Shown: positions 17,501 through 25,968 of the stretch, piece after piece
Position numbering within the stretch: the first letter of the stretch is position 1
How the letters are laid out: each line of letters starts with the position of its first letter
NCBI GenBank assembly: GCA_022826005.1
Contig: JAJDVT010000075.1
Coordinates: 62,001 to 126,000 of the forward strand
Length of the DNA stretch: 64,000 nt
Reading direction: 5' to 3'
Origin: Gemmatimonadota bacterium
GTDB lineage: Bacteria; Gemmatimonadota; Gemmatimonadetes; Longimicrobiales; Gaopeijiaceae
Translations under genes and position numbers: made by a program
Notes under the pieces: model-generated
What the model was told of the DNA's origin: nothing
Databases searched by the model: none
The model's input: only the letters and a program-made list of their open reading frames with translations

Positions 17501-17743
17501 TCACGCCGTCACGAAGCGCTCAACCGCTATCTCACCCGCGCGGCTACGGACCTGCCAGAGATCGTACGCCATCTGCATCCCGAGCCAGACTTCCGGCGTC
17601 GAGCCGAAGGCCTTCGACAGCCGGATCGCCATCTCGACCGAGACCCCGGTGTGCCCGTTCAACAGCTCCGACAGCGCCTGACGGGTGACGCCCAGCCCCT
17701 CGGCCGCCCGCGTCACGGTCAGCACCAACGGTTCAAGGCACCT
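17501..17743 (-). pseudogene. HigA-type antitoxin, N-terminally truncated
   Basis: The reading RCLEPLVLTVTRAAEGLGVT...QALSELLNGHTGVSV followed by AIRLSKAFGSTPEVWLGMQM is the HigA/VapI XRE family (HTH plus the PEVWL..Q signature). The usual N-terminal HPGE..RE part is absent: the frame is closed by a stop at 17756-17758 and the upstream DNA is the HigB remnant. A TTG at 17728 could still start a 75-residue protein. The deletion joins the middle of higB directly to codon about 20 of higA. Confidence 0.75.
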
Positions 17744-17874
17744 CCGGCCCCCGGCTCAGGTCAAGCGCCGCCAGAATGTCCTGCAGCTTCGCTCCGTGCT
17801 CCGGCGCGACCCGCCGCGCCGTCCGGCCCTCGCAGAGCGCCTTCAGGCCGCGATGGCGGGAACGACGAGATCAT
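17733..17874 (-). pseudogene. HigB-type toxin remnant
   Basis: Minus-strand ATG 17874 begins MISSF, then a one-base insertion breaks the frame; the next frame continues RHRGLKALCEGRTARRVAPE and HGAKLQDILAALDLSRGPEVP before a stop. Intact HigB/RelE proteins have MI.SFRHRGL..LFE at the N-terminus and KL..ILAALD about 25 residues on. The C-terminal half, including the catalytic end, is gone. Confidence 0.65.
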
Positions 17875-17922
17875 CCTCGAAGTCGAGACCGTCACCCGCC
17901 GGACGATAACCGGCCCTCCGCC

Positions 17923-19392
17923 CTATCCCCCGAACAGCGTCACCTCGAAGATCCTGCCCAGAATCAGGATCAGGCTCATCCCCGTGAAGACCACGATGCT
18001 GATCCAGGTGAACGCCCGCGCAAAGGCCGACGGGTAGAAGTGCGGGTCGTCCTTCGGGATCACCTTCAGGCAGTAATGGAAGTTGAGGCAGAAGATGACC
18101 GGCGCGACGAAGTACGCCAGCGCCGACGCCACCAGCACCAGGAACACCGGCCGCGGCACCACGGCGATGAAGATCACCGCCGCCACCAGCGAGAACAGCA
18201 TCGTCATCCGGTAGATGTTGTACTCGGAGTACCACCGGCTGCGGCGTTCGGAGGTCAGCCGGTCCGCCGACGTCCCCGCCAGCGCCGCCGTCGGCCGGAA
18301 GAGGTTGCGGCAGCACGCGCCCACGATCCGCGGCCACCCGTCGAAGTAGTTGAAGGCGGTCGAGAAGGTCGCGGCGAAGGCGCCGAGCATGAAGATCGTC
18401 ATCATCCACGGGCCCACGCTCTCGGTGAAGATCCCCGCGATCTCGCCCATGACCGCGCGGCCTTCGATGGGGCTCGGGTACAGCCACACCGCGGCCAGCA
18501 GCACGAAGATGGTCGCGATGATGAACGACACCACGTGGCCAAGCCGGAAGTCCCACAGGCTGATCCTGAAGCAGCGCCGGCTGTACTCCACCGCGCGCTC
18601 CGGCAGGCGGCGCACATCGACCGTCAGGTCCGTCATCCTCGGCGCGAACGGATCGAATGACGGCGCCAGGCCCGCGGACTCCAGCCGGTCGCGGATCCGG
18701 GCCATCCCGGTGCGCTTCGCCTTGCCCCACTCCGACGCCTGCAGCGACACGTCGATCCCGGTCGGCAGCAGCCCCAGGAATCCGGCGATCACCAGCCACG
18801 ACCCCGGCGGCGCGTCAAGCAGCAGGAAGTGCTCAAGCTCCCCGATCGGCGCGGGCCGCACGAAGTACACCACCACCGCCGAAACGAAGAGCAGGCCGCC
18901 CGCGATCTTGGCCCCGGCTTCGAGTGCGGCGTAGCGGCCCCACAGCAGGATGACCACCGACAGCACGCCCAGGAACGCCCCCCATCCCCACAGCGGCACC
19001 GGCAGCCCCATCTGTGCTGAGAACAGGTAGTACATCACCGCGGCCGCCGCGATCAGGCGCCCCGCCTGCCCCACCGCGCACTGGACCAGCGTGGTCACCA
19101 GCACATACCACACCGGCAGCTTCTTCCACGCCGTCGCGTAGGCCGCCATCAGGCTCTTGCCCGTCGCGTTGGTGAACCGGAAGGCCAGCTCGAAGCCGTA
19201 GTACTTGAAGACGTACGCCAGCAGGATGCACCACAGCAGCGCGAACTCGAAGCGCCCGCCCGCCGTCGGCGCCGTGACCAGATGGCTGGTGCCGATCCCC
19301 GTCATCATGAGGATCATCCCCGGCCCGAACTGGCGCAGCAGGCTGCGCGGGCTCATGTCGGGAATCTTCAGGTCGTCGAAGGAATCAGTCAT
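17923..19392 (-). CDS. Nramp (SLC11)-like membrane transporter without the DPGN metal motif
   Basis: 489 residues, about eleven membrane segments. The opening RQFGPGMILMMTGIGTSHLV aligns with the first Nramp helix (FGPG...), and GLLPTGIDVSLQASEWGKA corresponds to the helix-6 region. The metal-binding DPGN of true Mn/Fe transporters is replaced by GTSH, so the substrate is open. ATG 19392 is chosen because the hydrophobic core starts soon after; in-frame codons upstream lie inside the preceding gene. It sits 28 bases after a TonB_C lipoprotein gene on the same strand; a TTACA-rich segment (19399-19425) fills the junction. Confidence 0.8.
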   Translation of the reverse strand: MTDSFDDLKIPDMSPRSLLRQFGPGMILMMTGIGTSHLVTAPTAGGRFEFALLWCILLAYVFKYYGFELAFRFTNATGKSLMAAYATAWKKLPVWYVLVTTLVQCAVGQAGRLIAAAAVMYYLFSAQMGLPVPLWGWGAFLGVLSVVILLWGRYAALEAGAKIAGGLLFVSAVVVYFVRPAPIGELEHFLLLDAPPGSWLVIAGFLGLLPTGIDVSLQASEWGKAKRTGMARIRDRLESAGLAPSFDPFAPRMTDLTVDVRRLPERAVEYSRRCFRISLWDFRLGHVVSFIIATIFVLLAAVWLYPSPIEGRAVMGEIAGIFTESVGPWMMTIFMLGAFAATFSTAFNYFDGWPRIVGACCRNLFRPTAALAGTSADRLTSERRSRWYSEYNIYRMTMLFSLVAAVIFIAVVPRPVFLVLVASALAYFVAPVIFCLNFHYCLKVIPKDDPHFYPSAFARAFTWISIVVFTGMSLILILGRIFEVTLFGG

Positions 19393-19420
19393 GTATACCT
19401 TACAAGTTGTCGTGTTTACA

Positions 19421-20278
19421 TTACATTTCACGAAGCGTGAACCTGCCCGCCCTGAAAGTGATCGGCAACTCGATCCACAGTGCGACGTTCCGGTCCCGGT
19501 TTCTCGCCGGACTGAACCTGGCAACCCTGACCGCTCTGAGTGCCGCACTGTCGAGATCAGCGTTCCCGGAGCTTTCCTTCACCACCTGCTCCTGGACACG
19601 CCCCTCCTCGCTGACCAGGACGTGGACCACGGTTGTGCCCCCGACACCTGCCTCCCTCAGCTCCCGGGGATACTCCTGTTGAATGACGCGGCCCAATCGG
19701 TCCGCATTCAGCAACCTGGGTTGCTCGGTGTGTACGACGAACCGTACCGTCCGCGTGGTGTCCACCTCCCCGCTGTCACACATTTCGATCCTGTCGGCCA
19801 GGCCGTCCATGTCCAGGCGAAAGTAGTGACTCCTACCGCCAGGGGGCTGGAACGACACGATGGCGTCACCACTTCCGGTCAACATGGCGGTCAATTCCTC
19901 CTGCCCTTCGTCGCTGGACCGGTCCAGGGCGGTGTCGCCAGCACGCAGTTCGAGGAGCCCGACGCCTCGGTGCGCAGCCCACAAGAGCGCCGTTTCCTCC
20001 CCGCCGTCGATCTGGATCGTCGCGGGCGCGTCTGCTGAAGGCGCCCCGTTCAGCCCAACACCAATGCCGGTATCGGAAGGACCCCCTCCGCAGGTCAGGA
20101 ACATCACGACCGACAGTTCCGAGTCGCCGGGCTCGATTGCGGTCGCCGGCAGCGCGAAAGTGACGGATCCCGGCCCGCCGAAAGAGGCCGGCAGACGCGC
20201 GCTTTCACGCGACTCGCGGACTCCTGCGGGTACAGCACAGGATAGCGCCAGCGCGGTTGTAAGAATCGCCAGTTTCAA
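19421..20278 (-). CDS. TonB C-terminal-domain lipoprotein, tandem copy 1
   Basis: About 285 residues from TTG 20278. This start is favoured because GGAGC lies just upstream at the same distance as in the paralogues, one of which has ATG there, and because it opens the signal LKLAILTTALALSC with a lipobox cysteine. Residues about 30-180 form an unassigned beta-rich domain also present in copy 3 (ALLWAAHRGVGLLELRAGDT). The C-terminal 90 residues are a TonB_C domain (QQEYPRELREAGVGGTTVVH, then FSPARNRDRNVALWIELP). Without a proline-rich stalk or ExbB contact helix it is not a classical TonB. Confidence 0.75.
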   Translation of the reverse strand: MKLAILTTALALSCAVPAGVRESRESARLPASFGGPGSVTFALPATAIEPGDSELSVVMFLTCGGGPSDTGIGVGLNGAPSADAPATIQIDGGEETALLWAAHRGVGLLELRAGDTALDRSSDEGQEELTAMLTGSGDAIVSFQPPGGRSHYFRLDMDGLADRIEMCDSGEVDTTRTVRFVVHTEQPRLLNADRLGRVIQQEYPRELREAGVGGTTVVHVLVSEEGRVQEQVVKESSGNADLDSAALRAVRVARFSPARNRDRNVALWIELPITFRAGRFTLREM

Positions 20279-20339
20279 GCTGCTTGCTCCTGAGGTTTTC
20301 GACCCGCCCTCGACCGGCCAAATCGGCACCTTGACGAAC

Positions 20340-20792
20340 CTATCGCGCAGTGAAGGTGATTGGCATCTCGATCCAGATCGGGTACTCCTCCCTGCCTTTT
20401 GTCGCCGGACTGAACCGGGCGAACCTTACGACCGTGAGCGCCGCAGTGTCGAGCGCCGGGCTGCTGGAACTCCGTTTCACGAGCTGGTTCAGGACACAGC
20501 CCTCCTCGCTGATCAGCAGGTGGACCACGGTCGTCCCGCCGATCCCGGCTTCTCTGAGATCCCGAGGATACTCTCCGATGGAGGCGCGAACCAGCTCCTC
20601 CAGGTTCAGAAGGACGGGTCTCTCGGTGTTCGTCGGTTCGTCCGGAGCTCGCCCACTATCCAGAGAGTCCGACACCACACCGACCTCAGCCAGTTGCCGG
20701 GCCGACTCGCATTCGGGCACCGGCACTCGGGACCGCGCAGCGCAGGCGAAGCAGGTCAACGCCAACATACATGTCACAACCGCACGTATCAT
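20340..20792 (-). CDS. TonB C-terminal-domain lipoprotein, tandem copy 2 (short form)
   Basis: 150 residues from ATG 20792 (MIRAVVTCMLALTCFACAAR, lipoprotein signal), preceded by GGAGC. It lacks the middle domain of its neighbours and has a 50-residue linker, then TonB_C (GEYPRDLREAGIGGTTVVHL ... FSPATKGREEYPIWIEMP). The family normally contributes a beta strand to outer-membrane receptor boxes; here the role is unknown. Confidence 0.75.
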   Translation of the reverse strand: MIRAVVTCMLALTCFACAARSRVPVPECESARQLAEVGVVSDSLDSGRAPDEPTNTERPVLLNLEELVRASIGEYPRDLREAGIGGTTVVHLLISEEGCVLNQLVKRSSSSPALDTAALTVVRFARFSPATKGREEYPIWIEMPITFTAR

Positions 20793-20962
20793 CCCGCTCG
20801 CTCCATTGGTGTCGAACCCGCCTCCAAGCCACAGGGCAACTCGCTCACTTTGGGGACCCGGAGAGGGGCGCACCTGCGACCGTTTCCGGTAGGGAATTGC
20901 GATTGTGTCAATTGGAGCTTACAAATCGTCATGCACACCTTACGTCCAGACAGGGGATGAAC

Positions 20963-21799
20963 CTACCTCGCCTCGAAAGTGATCGGAATCTCGATCCACA
21001 GCGCAACTTTCCGGTGCCGGTTTATCGCCGGAGTGAACCTGGCGACCGTGACCGCCCTGAGTGCCGCACTGTCGACCTCCGCGTCGCCGGCACTCTCCTT
21101 CACCAACTGGTTCTCTACACGCCCTTCCTCGCTGACAAAGACGTGGACGACGGTGGTGGCCCCGATACCGGCCCGCCTCAGCTCCCGAGGATACTCCTGC
21201 CAAATGGCGCGACCCAATCGCTCGGGATTCAGCAACCTGGGGTACGCCGTGGGTGTCGCGAACCACACGGTCTGCGACTTGTCCACGGACCCGCTGTCAC
21301 ACATTTCGATCCGGTCGGCCAGGCCGTCCATGTCCAGGCGAAAGTAGGAACTCGCACCGCCAGGGGGCTCGAACGACACGATGGCGTCACCACTACCGGT
21401 CAGCATGGCGGTCAACTCCTCCTGCCCTTCGTCGCTGGACCGGTCCAGGGCGGTGTCGGCGGCACGCAGTTCGAGGAGCCCGACACCCTGGTGCGCAGCC
21501 CACAAGAGCGCCGTTGCCTCGCCACCGTCGATCCGGATTGTCGCGGGCGCGTCTGCCAAAGGCGCCCCGTTCAGTCCAACACCAATGCCGACCCTGGAGG
21601 GACCCGCTCCGCAGGTAACGAACATCTCGACCGACAGTTCCGAGTCGGCGGGCTCGACTGCGGTCGCCGGCAGCGCGAAAGTGACGGATCCGATCCCGCC
21701 GAATGAGGCGGGTAAGAGCGCGATCTCACGCGCCTCACGGACTCCTGCCGGTGTAGCGCAGGACAACGCCATCATGCTTGCCAGAGTCGCTCGTTTCAA
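20963..21799 (-). CDS. TonB C-terminal-domain lipoprotein, tandem copy 3
   Basis: About 278 residues from TTG 21799 with GGGAGC upstream; signal LKRATLASMMALSCATPAG. The middle and C-terminal domains are nearly the same as copy 1. Upstream, in the same frame, MPLTFTARW (21886-21863) matches the last residues of a TonB_C domain, so a fourth copy once preceded it. The leader before copy 2 and the DNA upstream of this gene share GGGGACCCGGAGAGG. Confidence 0.75.
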   Translation of the reverse strand: MKRATLASMMALSCATPAGVREAREIALLPASFGGIGSVTFALPATAVEPADSELSVEMFVTCGAGPSRVGIGVGLNGAPLADAPATIRIDGGEATALLWAAHQGVGLLELRAADTALDRSSDEGQEELTAMLTGSGDAIVSFEPPGGASSYFRLDMDGLADRIEMCDSGSVDKSQTVWFATPTAYPRLLNPERLGRAIWQEYPRELRRAGIGATTVVHVFVSEEGRVENQLVKESAGDAEVDSAALRAVTVARFTPAINRHRKVALWIEIPITFEAR

Positions 21800-21952
21800 G
21801 CTGCTCGCTCCCGAGTGTCCGATCCGCCAACGACCAGCCGCATCGGCACCTCGACGGACCCATCGCGCCGTGAAGGTGAGCGGCACCCGCTCACATTGGG
21901 GACCCGGAGAGGCCGTCGCAAGCCGGGGAGCAGGACGCCAGGGGCAAGGCCG

Positions 21953-22126
21953 TTCGCCACGCCCGAGTGCCGAGACCCCCGGGATCGCCCCTTCCTCGAC
22001 CTGGCCCTTGCCGGCGACGCTGACGCTCTCGTGACCGGCGACAGGGACCTCCTCGCACTGGCCGACGCGTTCGCAATCCCCATAGTGACACCCACCGCCG
22101 CCCTTGCCACGCTCCCCACCCGGTGA
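21953..22126 (+). pseudogene. C-terminal fragment of a PIN_3-type toxin
   Basis: FATPECRDPRDRPFLDLALA then GDADALVTGDRDLLAL and IVTPTAALATL is the C-terminal half of PIN_3 (VapC-like) RNases: D.DD.fL..A..g.AD.LVTGD.DLL. The N-terminal DTNV part is missing; the fragment abuts the duplicated TonB_C region. Not expected to be active. Confidence 0.6.
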
Positions 22127-22165
22127 TTATTTCGTGACGGCCATTCAACGGGCTAGATTCCTGCC

Positions 22166-24013
22166 ATGAAACCGACCGACACCCGGAACCCCGACCACTA
22201 CCACCGCGTGGTCGACTGCCAGTGGGGATGTCCCGCGCACACGAACGTGCCCGAGTACATCCGCCTGATCGCCAACGGGCAGTACACGGAGTCGTACCTG
22301 CTGAACCGGAAGTCGAACATCTTCCCGGGGATTCTGGGACGTACATGCGACCGCCCCTGCGAGCCGGTCTGCCGGCGGGTACGCCTGGACGGGGAGCCGG
22401 TGGCGATCTGCCGGCTCAAGCGTGTCGCATCCGACCTGCGCGACGACATCACCGGTTATCTCCCGACGATCCCCGAGGAGAAGAACGGGAAGCGCATAGC
22501 GTGCATCGGCGCGGGCTGCGCGTCGCTGACGGTCGCCAACGACCTGCTGCCGCTCGGCTACGAGGTCACGATCTTTGAGAAGCTGGCCAAGCCCGGCGGG
22601 CTGATGTGGACGAACATCCCCGAGTTCCGGCTGCCGGCCGAGGTCCTCTGGGAGGAGATCGACTACATCCTCGACATGGGGGTGGACCTGCGGCTGAACC
22701 ATCCCATCGACAGCCTGGCGGCGCTGCTGGAGGAGGACTACGACGCGTTCTTCATCGGTTCCGGGGCGCCCAAGGGCAAGGAGCTGAACATTCCCGGGCG
22801 TTGGGACGCCGACCGGATACACATCGGGATCGAGTGGCTGGAGTCGGTCCGCTTCGGGCACATCGACAGCTGCGGGGACCGGGTGCTGGTGATCGGCGTG
22901 GGGAACACCGCCATGGACTGCTGCCGCACCGCCCAGCGCCTGGGCGCCAGCGACGTGAAGGTCATGGCGCGCAAGACCAAGCCGCACTTCAAGGCGTCGC
23001 CGTGGGAGCTGGAGGACGCGATCGAGGAGCAGGTCGAGATTCTGGAGAACCATTCGCCGTCGCGTTTCATCGTGGAGGACGGGAAGGTGAAGGGGATGGA
23101 GTTCGACCTGGTCACCTGGCATTTGGGCGACAACGGGCGGCTGAAGGCGGAGGTGCACGGCAGCAAGGTGATCGAGTGCGACGAGGTGATCCTCGCAATC
23201 GGGCAGGACACGGCGTTCCCGTGGATCGAGCGCGACATCGGGATCGATTTCAACGACTGGGACATGCCGATCGTCGACAAGACAACGTTCATGACGTCGG
23301 TGCCCGGCGTCTTCATGGGCGGGGACGCGGCGTGGGGGCCCGAGAACATCATCTGGGGGGTCGAGCACGGCCATCAGGCCGCAATCTCGATCCACGCCTG
23401 GTGCGAGGGCCGCCCGCTCACCGACCGGCCGCCCCAGAAGATGAACCTGATCAGCCAGAAGATGGGGCTGCACGAGTGGTCGTACTCGAACGACTACGAC
23501 GAGGCCCAGCGCGTGAAGATGCGCCACGTCGACCTGCAGGAGCGCTTCAAGCGGCTCGACATCGAGGTCGAGGAGGGCTTCGACATCGAGCAGACGCTCA
23601 CGGAGGTGGAGCGCTGCTTGAACTGCGACATCCAGACCGAGTTCGAGGCGCATCTGTGCATCGAGTGCGACGCGTGCATAGACATTTGCCCGCTGGACTG
23701 CCTTACCATCACGCACAACGGCGCCGAGGAGGAGCTCACCCAGCGGCTCACGGCGCCGTTGCTGAACTACCCGGAAGAGCCTCTCTTCATTTCGGAAGAC
23801 CTGCCCCAGACCGGGAGGATCATGGTCAAGGACGAAGACCTCTGCATTCACTGCGGACTTTGCGCCGAGCGGTGTCCGACGGCGGCCTGGGACATGCGCC
23901 AGTCGGATCTGCTGGTGCCGTATGCGGGTCTGAAGGCGGGCGACTCCCATCCCAGCCCGCTTTCGGTGGCGCTGGGGGGTCCGGTGGTGCTGGCGGGGGC
24001 TGAGATCGGCTGA
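22166..24013 (+). CDS. GltD-like FAD/Fe-S NAD(P)-oxidoreductase subunit of a 2-oxoacid oxidoreductase
   Basis: 615 residues. N-terminal Fe-S region of the GltD/DPD type (CQWGCPAHTNVPEYI; GRTCDRPCEPVCRR), FAD fold ACIGAGCASLTVANDLLPLG, second Rossmann site VIGVGNTAMDCCRTAQRLGA, and C-terminal ferredoxin-like clusters (CIECDACIDICPLDC; CIHCGLCAERCP). It probably moves electrons between NAD(P)H and the oxidoreductase encoded by the next two genes. Its TGA overlaps the following ATG by one base, so the three genes are one operon. The pairing with Kor-type subunits in one operon is the main clue to its job. Confidence 0.9.
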   Translation: MKPTDTRNPDHYHRVVDCQWGCPAHTNVPEYIRLIANGQYTESYLLNRKSNIFPGILGRTCDRPCEPVCRRVRLDGEPVAICRLKRVASDLRDDITGYLPTIPEEKNGKRIACIGAGCASLTVANDLLPLGYEVTIFEKLAKPGGLMWTNIPEFRLPAEVLWEEIDYILDMGVDLRLNHPIDSLAALLEEDYDAFFIGSGAPKGKELNIPGRWDADRIHIGIEWLESVRFGHIDSCGDRVLVIGVGNTAMDCCRTAQRLGASDVKVMARKTKPHFKASPWELEDAIEEQVEILENHSPSRFIVEDGKVKGMEFDLVTWHLGDNGRLKAEVHGSKVIECDEVILAIGQDTAFPWIERDIGIDFNDWDMPIVDKTTFMTSVPGVFMGGDAAWGPENIIWGVEHGHQAAISIHAWCEGRPLTDRPPQKMNLISQKMGLHEWSYSNDYDEAQRVKMRHVDLQERFKRLDIEVEEGFDIEQTLTEVERCLNCDIQTEFEAHLCIECDACIDICPLDCLTITHNGAEEELTQRLTAPLLNYPEEPLFISEDLPQTGRIMVKDEDLCIHCGLCAERCPTAAWDMRQSDLLVPYAGLKAGDSHPSPLSVALGGPVVLAGAEIG

Positions 24014-25968
24014 TGTCGGAATCTGTCCCTGGCGCTTCCGGGGCTGCCCTCGGCGGGTTTGCGAGCGCGGACGCCACGGCCCCCGGTGCCGGTGCCGGCG
24101 ACATCCCCGCGAGCCCCAACGGCGGCCCTCCTGCGCACCGCATCAACGACCTCGCCTTCAAGATCGGGACGGTCAACGGGACCGGGTCGGCCAGCGCCAA
24201 CGGCCTGCTGCGCAGCGCGATCTTCCGGATGGGGATCCCCGTGTCTGGGAAGAACCTCTTTCCGTCGAACATCCAGGGGCTGCCGACGTGGTACGAGATC
24301 CGTGCGAACGGCAAGGGACACACGGCGCGCACCGCCCGCTTCGACCTCACCGTCGCGATGAACCCGGCGACCTACAAACGTGACATCGAGGAGGTCACGA
24401 CGGGCGGCTGGGTCCTGCACGACTCGAGCTGGCCGCTGCCGCGCGACCTGAACCGCGACGACGTCACCTTCCTCGGCGTCCCGCTCGCGAAGATGACGGT
24501 CGACAACTTTCAGGGATCGCGGGTCCGGATCCTGATGAAGAACATCTGCTACGTGGGAGCGCTGGCGGCCCTGCTCAGGATCGACCTCGACATCGTCCGC
24601 GGCCTGCTGAACGAGACCTTCGCGGCCAAGGCGAAGCTGCTCGACGCGAACCAGCTCGCGATCGACCTGGGCTACGACTACGCGATGAAGCACTTCGACT
24701 GCCCGCTCCCCGTCCACCTCGAGCCGATGGACGGCAACCGCGACTCGATCGTGATCGACGGGAACACGGCGGCGGCGCTGGGGTGCGTCTACGCGGGCGC
24801 GACGGTCGCCGCGTGGTACCCCATCACGCCGTCCACCTCGCTGGTCGACGCCTTCACCGCCTTCTGCCACCAGTTCCGCAAGGACCCCGAGACGGGGAAG
24901 AACCGCTTCGCGATCATCCAAGCCGAGGACGAGCTGGCGGCCGCGGGGATGGTGATCGGGGCCGCGTGGGCGGGGGCCCGCGCGTTTACATCGACGAGCG
25001 GGGCCGGCCTGTCGCTGATGAGCGAGTTCATCGGGCTGGCGTACTACGCGGAGATCCCTTCCGTGTTCTTCGACGTGCAGCGGGTGGGGCCGTCGACGGG
25101 GATGCCGACGCGGACGCAGCAGGGTGACATCCAGTTCGCGGCGTACGCTTCGCACGGGGACACGCGGCACGTCGTCATCTTCCCGGCGAATCCGCACGAG
25201 TGCTTCGAGATGGCGGTGGAGGCGTTCGACCTGGCGGAGCGGTTCCAGACGCCGGTCTTCGTGCTGACCGACTTGGACATCGGGATGAACGACTGGGTCG
25301 TGCCGAAGCTCGAATGGGACGATTCCTACCGGCCGGATCGCGGCAAGGTGCTGACCGCGGAGGAGCTGGAGGAGGCGACGGGCCCCTTCCACCGCTACCT
25401 GGACGTGGACGGCGACGGGATCCCCTGGCGGACGCTGCCTGGGGTGCACCCAAAGGGCGCCTACCTGACGCGCGGCTCGGGCCACGACCGGTACGGCAAC
25501 TACACCGAGGACTCGGAGCCGTACGCGGATGTGCTGGCGCGCGTGGGGCGGAAGATCGACGGAGCGGCGCAGCATCTGCCCGCGCCCGAGATCAGGCTTG
25601 CGGAGGGCGCGGGGATCGGGCTGGTGACGATCGGGGGGTGCCGCGGGGCGGTGCTGGAGGCGGTGGACGAGCTGGCCGAGCGCGGGATCGCGGCCAACTA
25701 CATGCGCGTCCGCGCCTTCCCGTTCCACCCCGATGTCGAGACGTTCCTGGCCGGCCATGACGTGAACTTCGTGGTGGAGCAGAACCGGGACGGGCAACTC
25801 AGGAAGCTGCTGATCGCGGAGACGCAAGCCATGAAGGAGTCGCTGGTGTCGATCCTGTACTACGGGGGATATCCGATGAGCTGTCATCACGTGATGGACG
25901 GGTTGGCGGCCCATATGGACATCGGATCGCCCGCCGCGGCCGCCCAGCCCAGCGGAGTCGCCCCATGA
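24013..25968 (+). CDS. 2-oxoacid:acceptor oxidoreductase, fused gamma-alpha subunit (KorA-like)
   Basis: 651 residues. Residues about 35-230 are the gamma (catalytic, CoA-interacting) domain (FKIGTVNGTGSASANGLLRS); about 235-650 are the alpha domain with the pyrimidine-binding YPITPSTSLVDAF and TSTSGAGLSLMSEFIGLAYY. Such enzymes interconvert 2-oxoacids such as 2-oxoglutarate with acyl-CoA, CO2 and reduced carrier. The first 35 residues are Ala/Gly/Pro-rich. It overlaps the beta subunit start by four bases (ATGA). Confidence 0.92.
   Translation: MSESVPGASGAALGGFASADATAPGAGAGDIPASPNGGPPAHRINDLAFKIGTVNGTGSASANGLLRSAIFRMGIPVSGKNLFPSNIQGLPTWYEIRANGKGHTARTARFDLTVAMNPATYKRDIEEVTTGGWVLHDSSWPLPRDLNRDDVTFLGVPLAKMTVDNFQGSRVRILMKNICYVGALAALLRIDLDIVRGLLNETFAAKAKLLDANQLAIDLGYDYAMKHFDCPLPVHLEPMDGNRDSIVIDGNTAAALGCVYAGATVAAWYPITPSTSLVDAFTAFCHQFRKDPETGKNRFAIIQAEDELAAAGMVIGAAWAGARAFTSTSGAGLSLMSEFIGLAYYAEIPSVFFDVQRVGPSTGMPTRTQQGDIQFAAYASHGDTRHVVIFPANPHECFEMAVEAFDLAERFQTPVFVLTDLDIGMNDWVVPKLEWDDSYRPDRGKVLTAEELEEATGPFHRYLDVDGDGIPWRTLPGVHPKGAYLTRGSGHDRYGNYTEDSEPYADVLARVGRKIDGAAQHLPAPEIRLAEGAGIGLVTIGGCRGAVLEAVDELAERGIAANYMRVRAFPFHPDVETFLAGHDVNFVVEQNRDGQLRKLLIAETQAMKESLVSILYYGGYPMSCHHVMDGLAAHMDIGSPAAAAQPSGVAP

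Noticed and set aside
22145-25914. Two long minus-strand open frames opposite the oxidoreductase operon
   Set aside because: They mirror the codon pattern of the sense genes, and no recognisable protein results.
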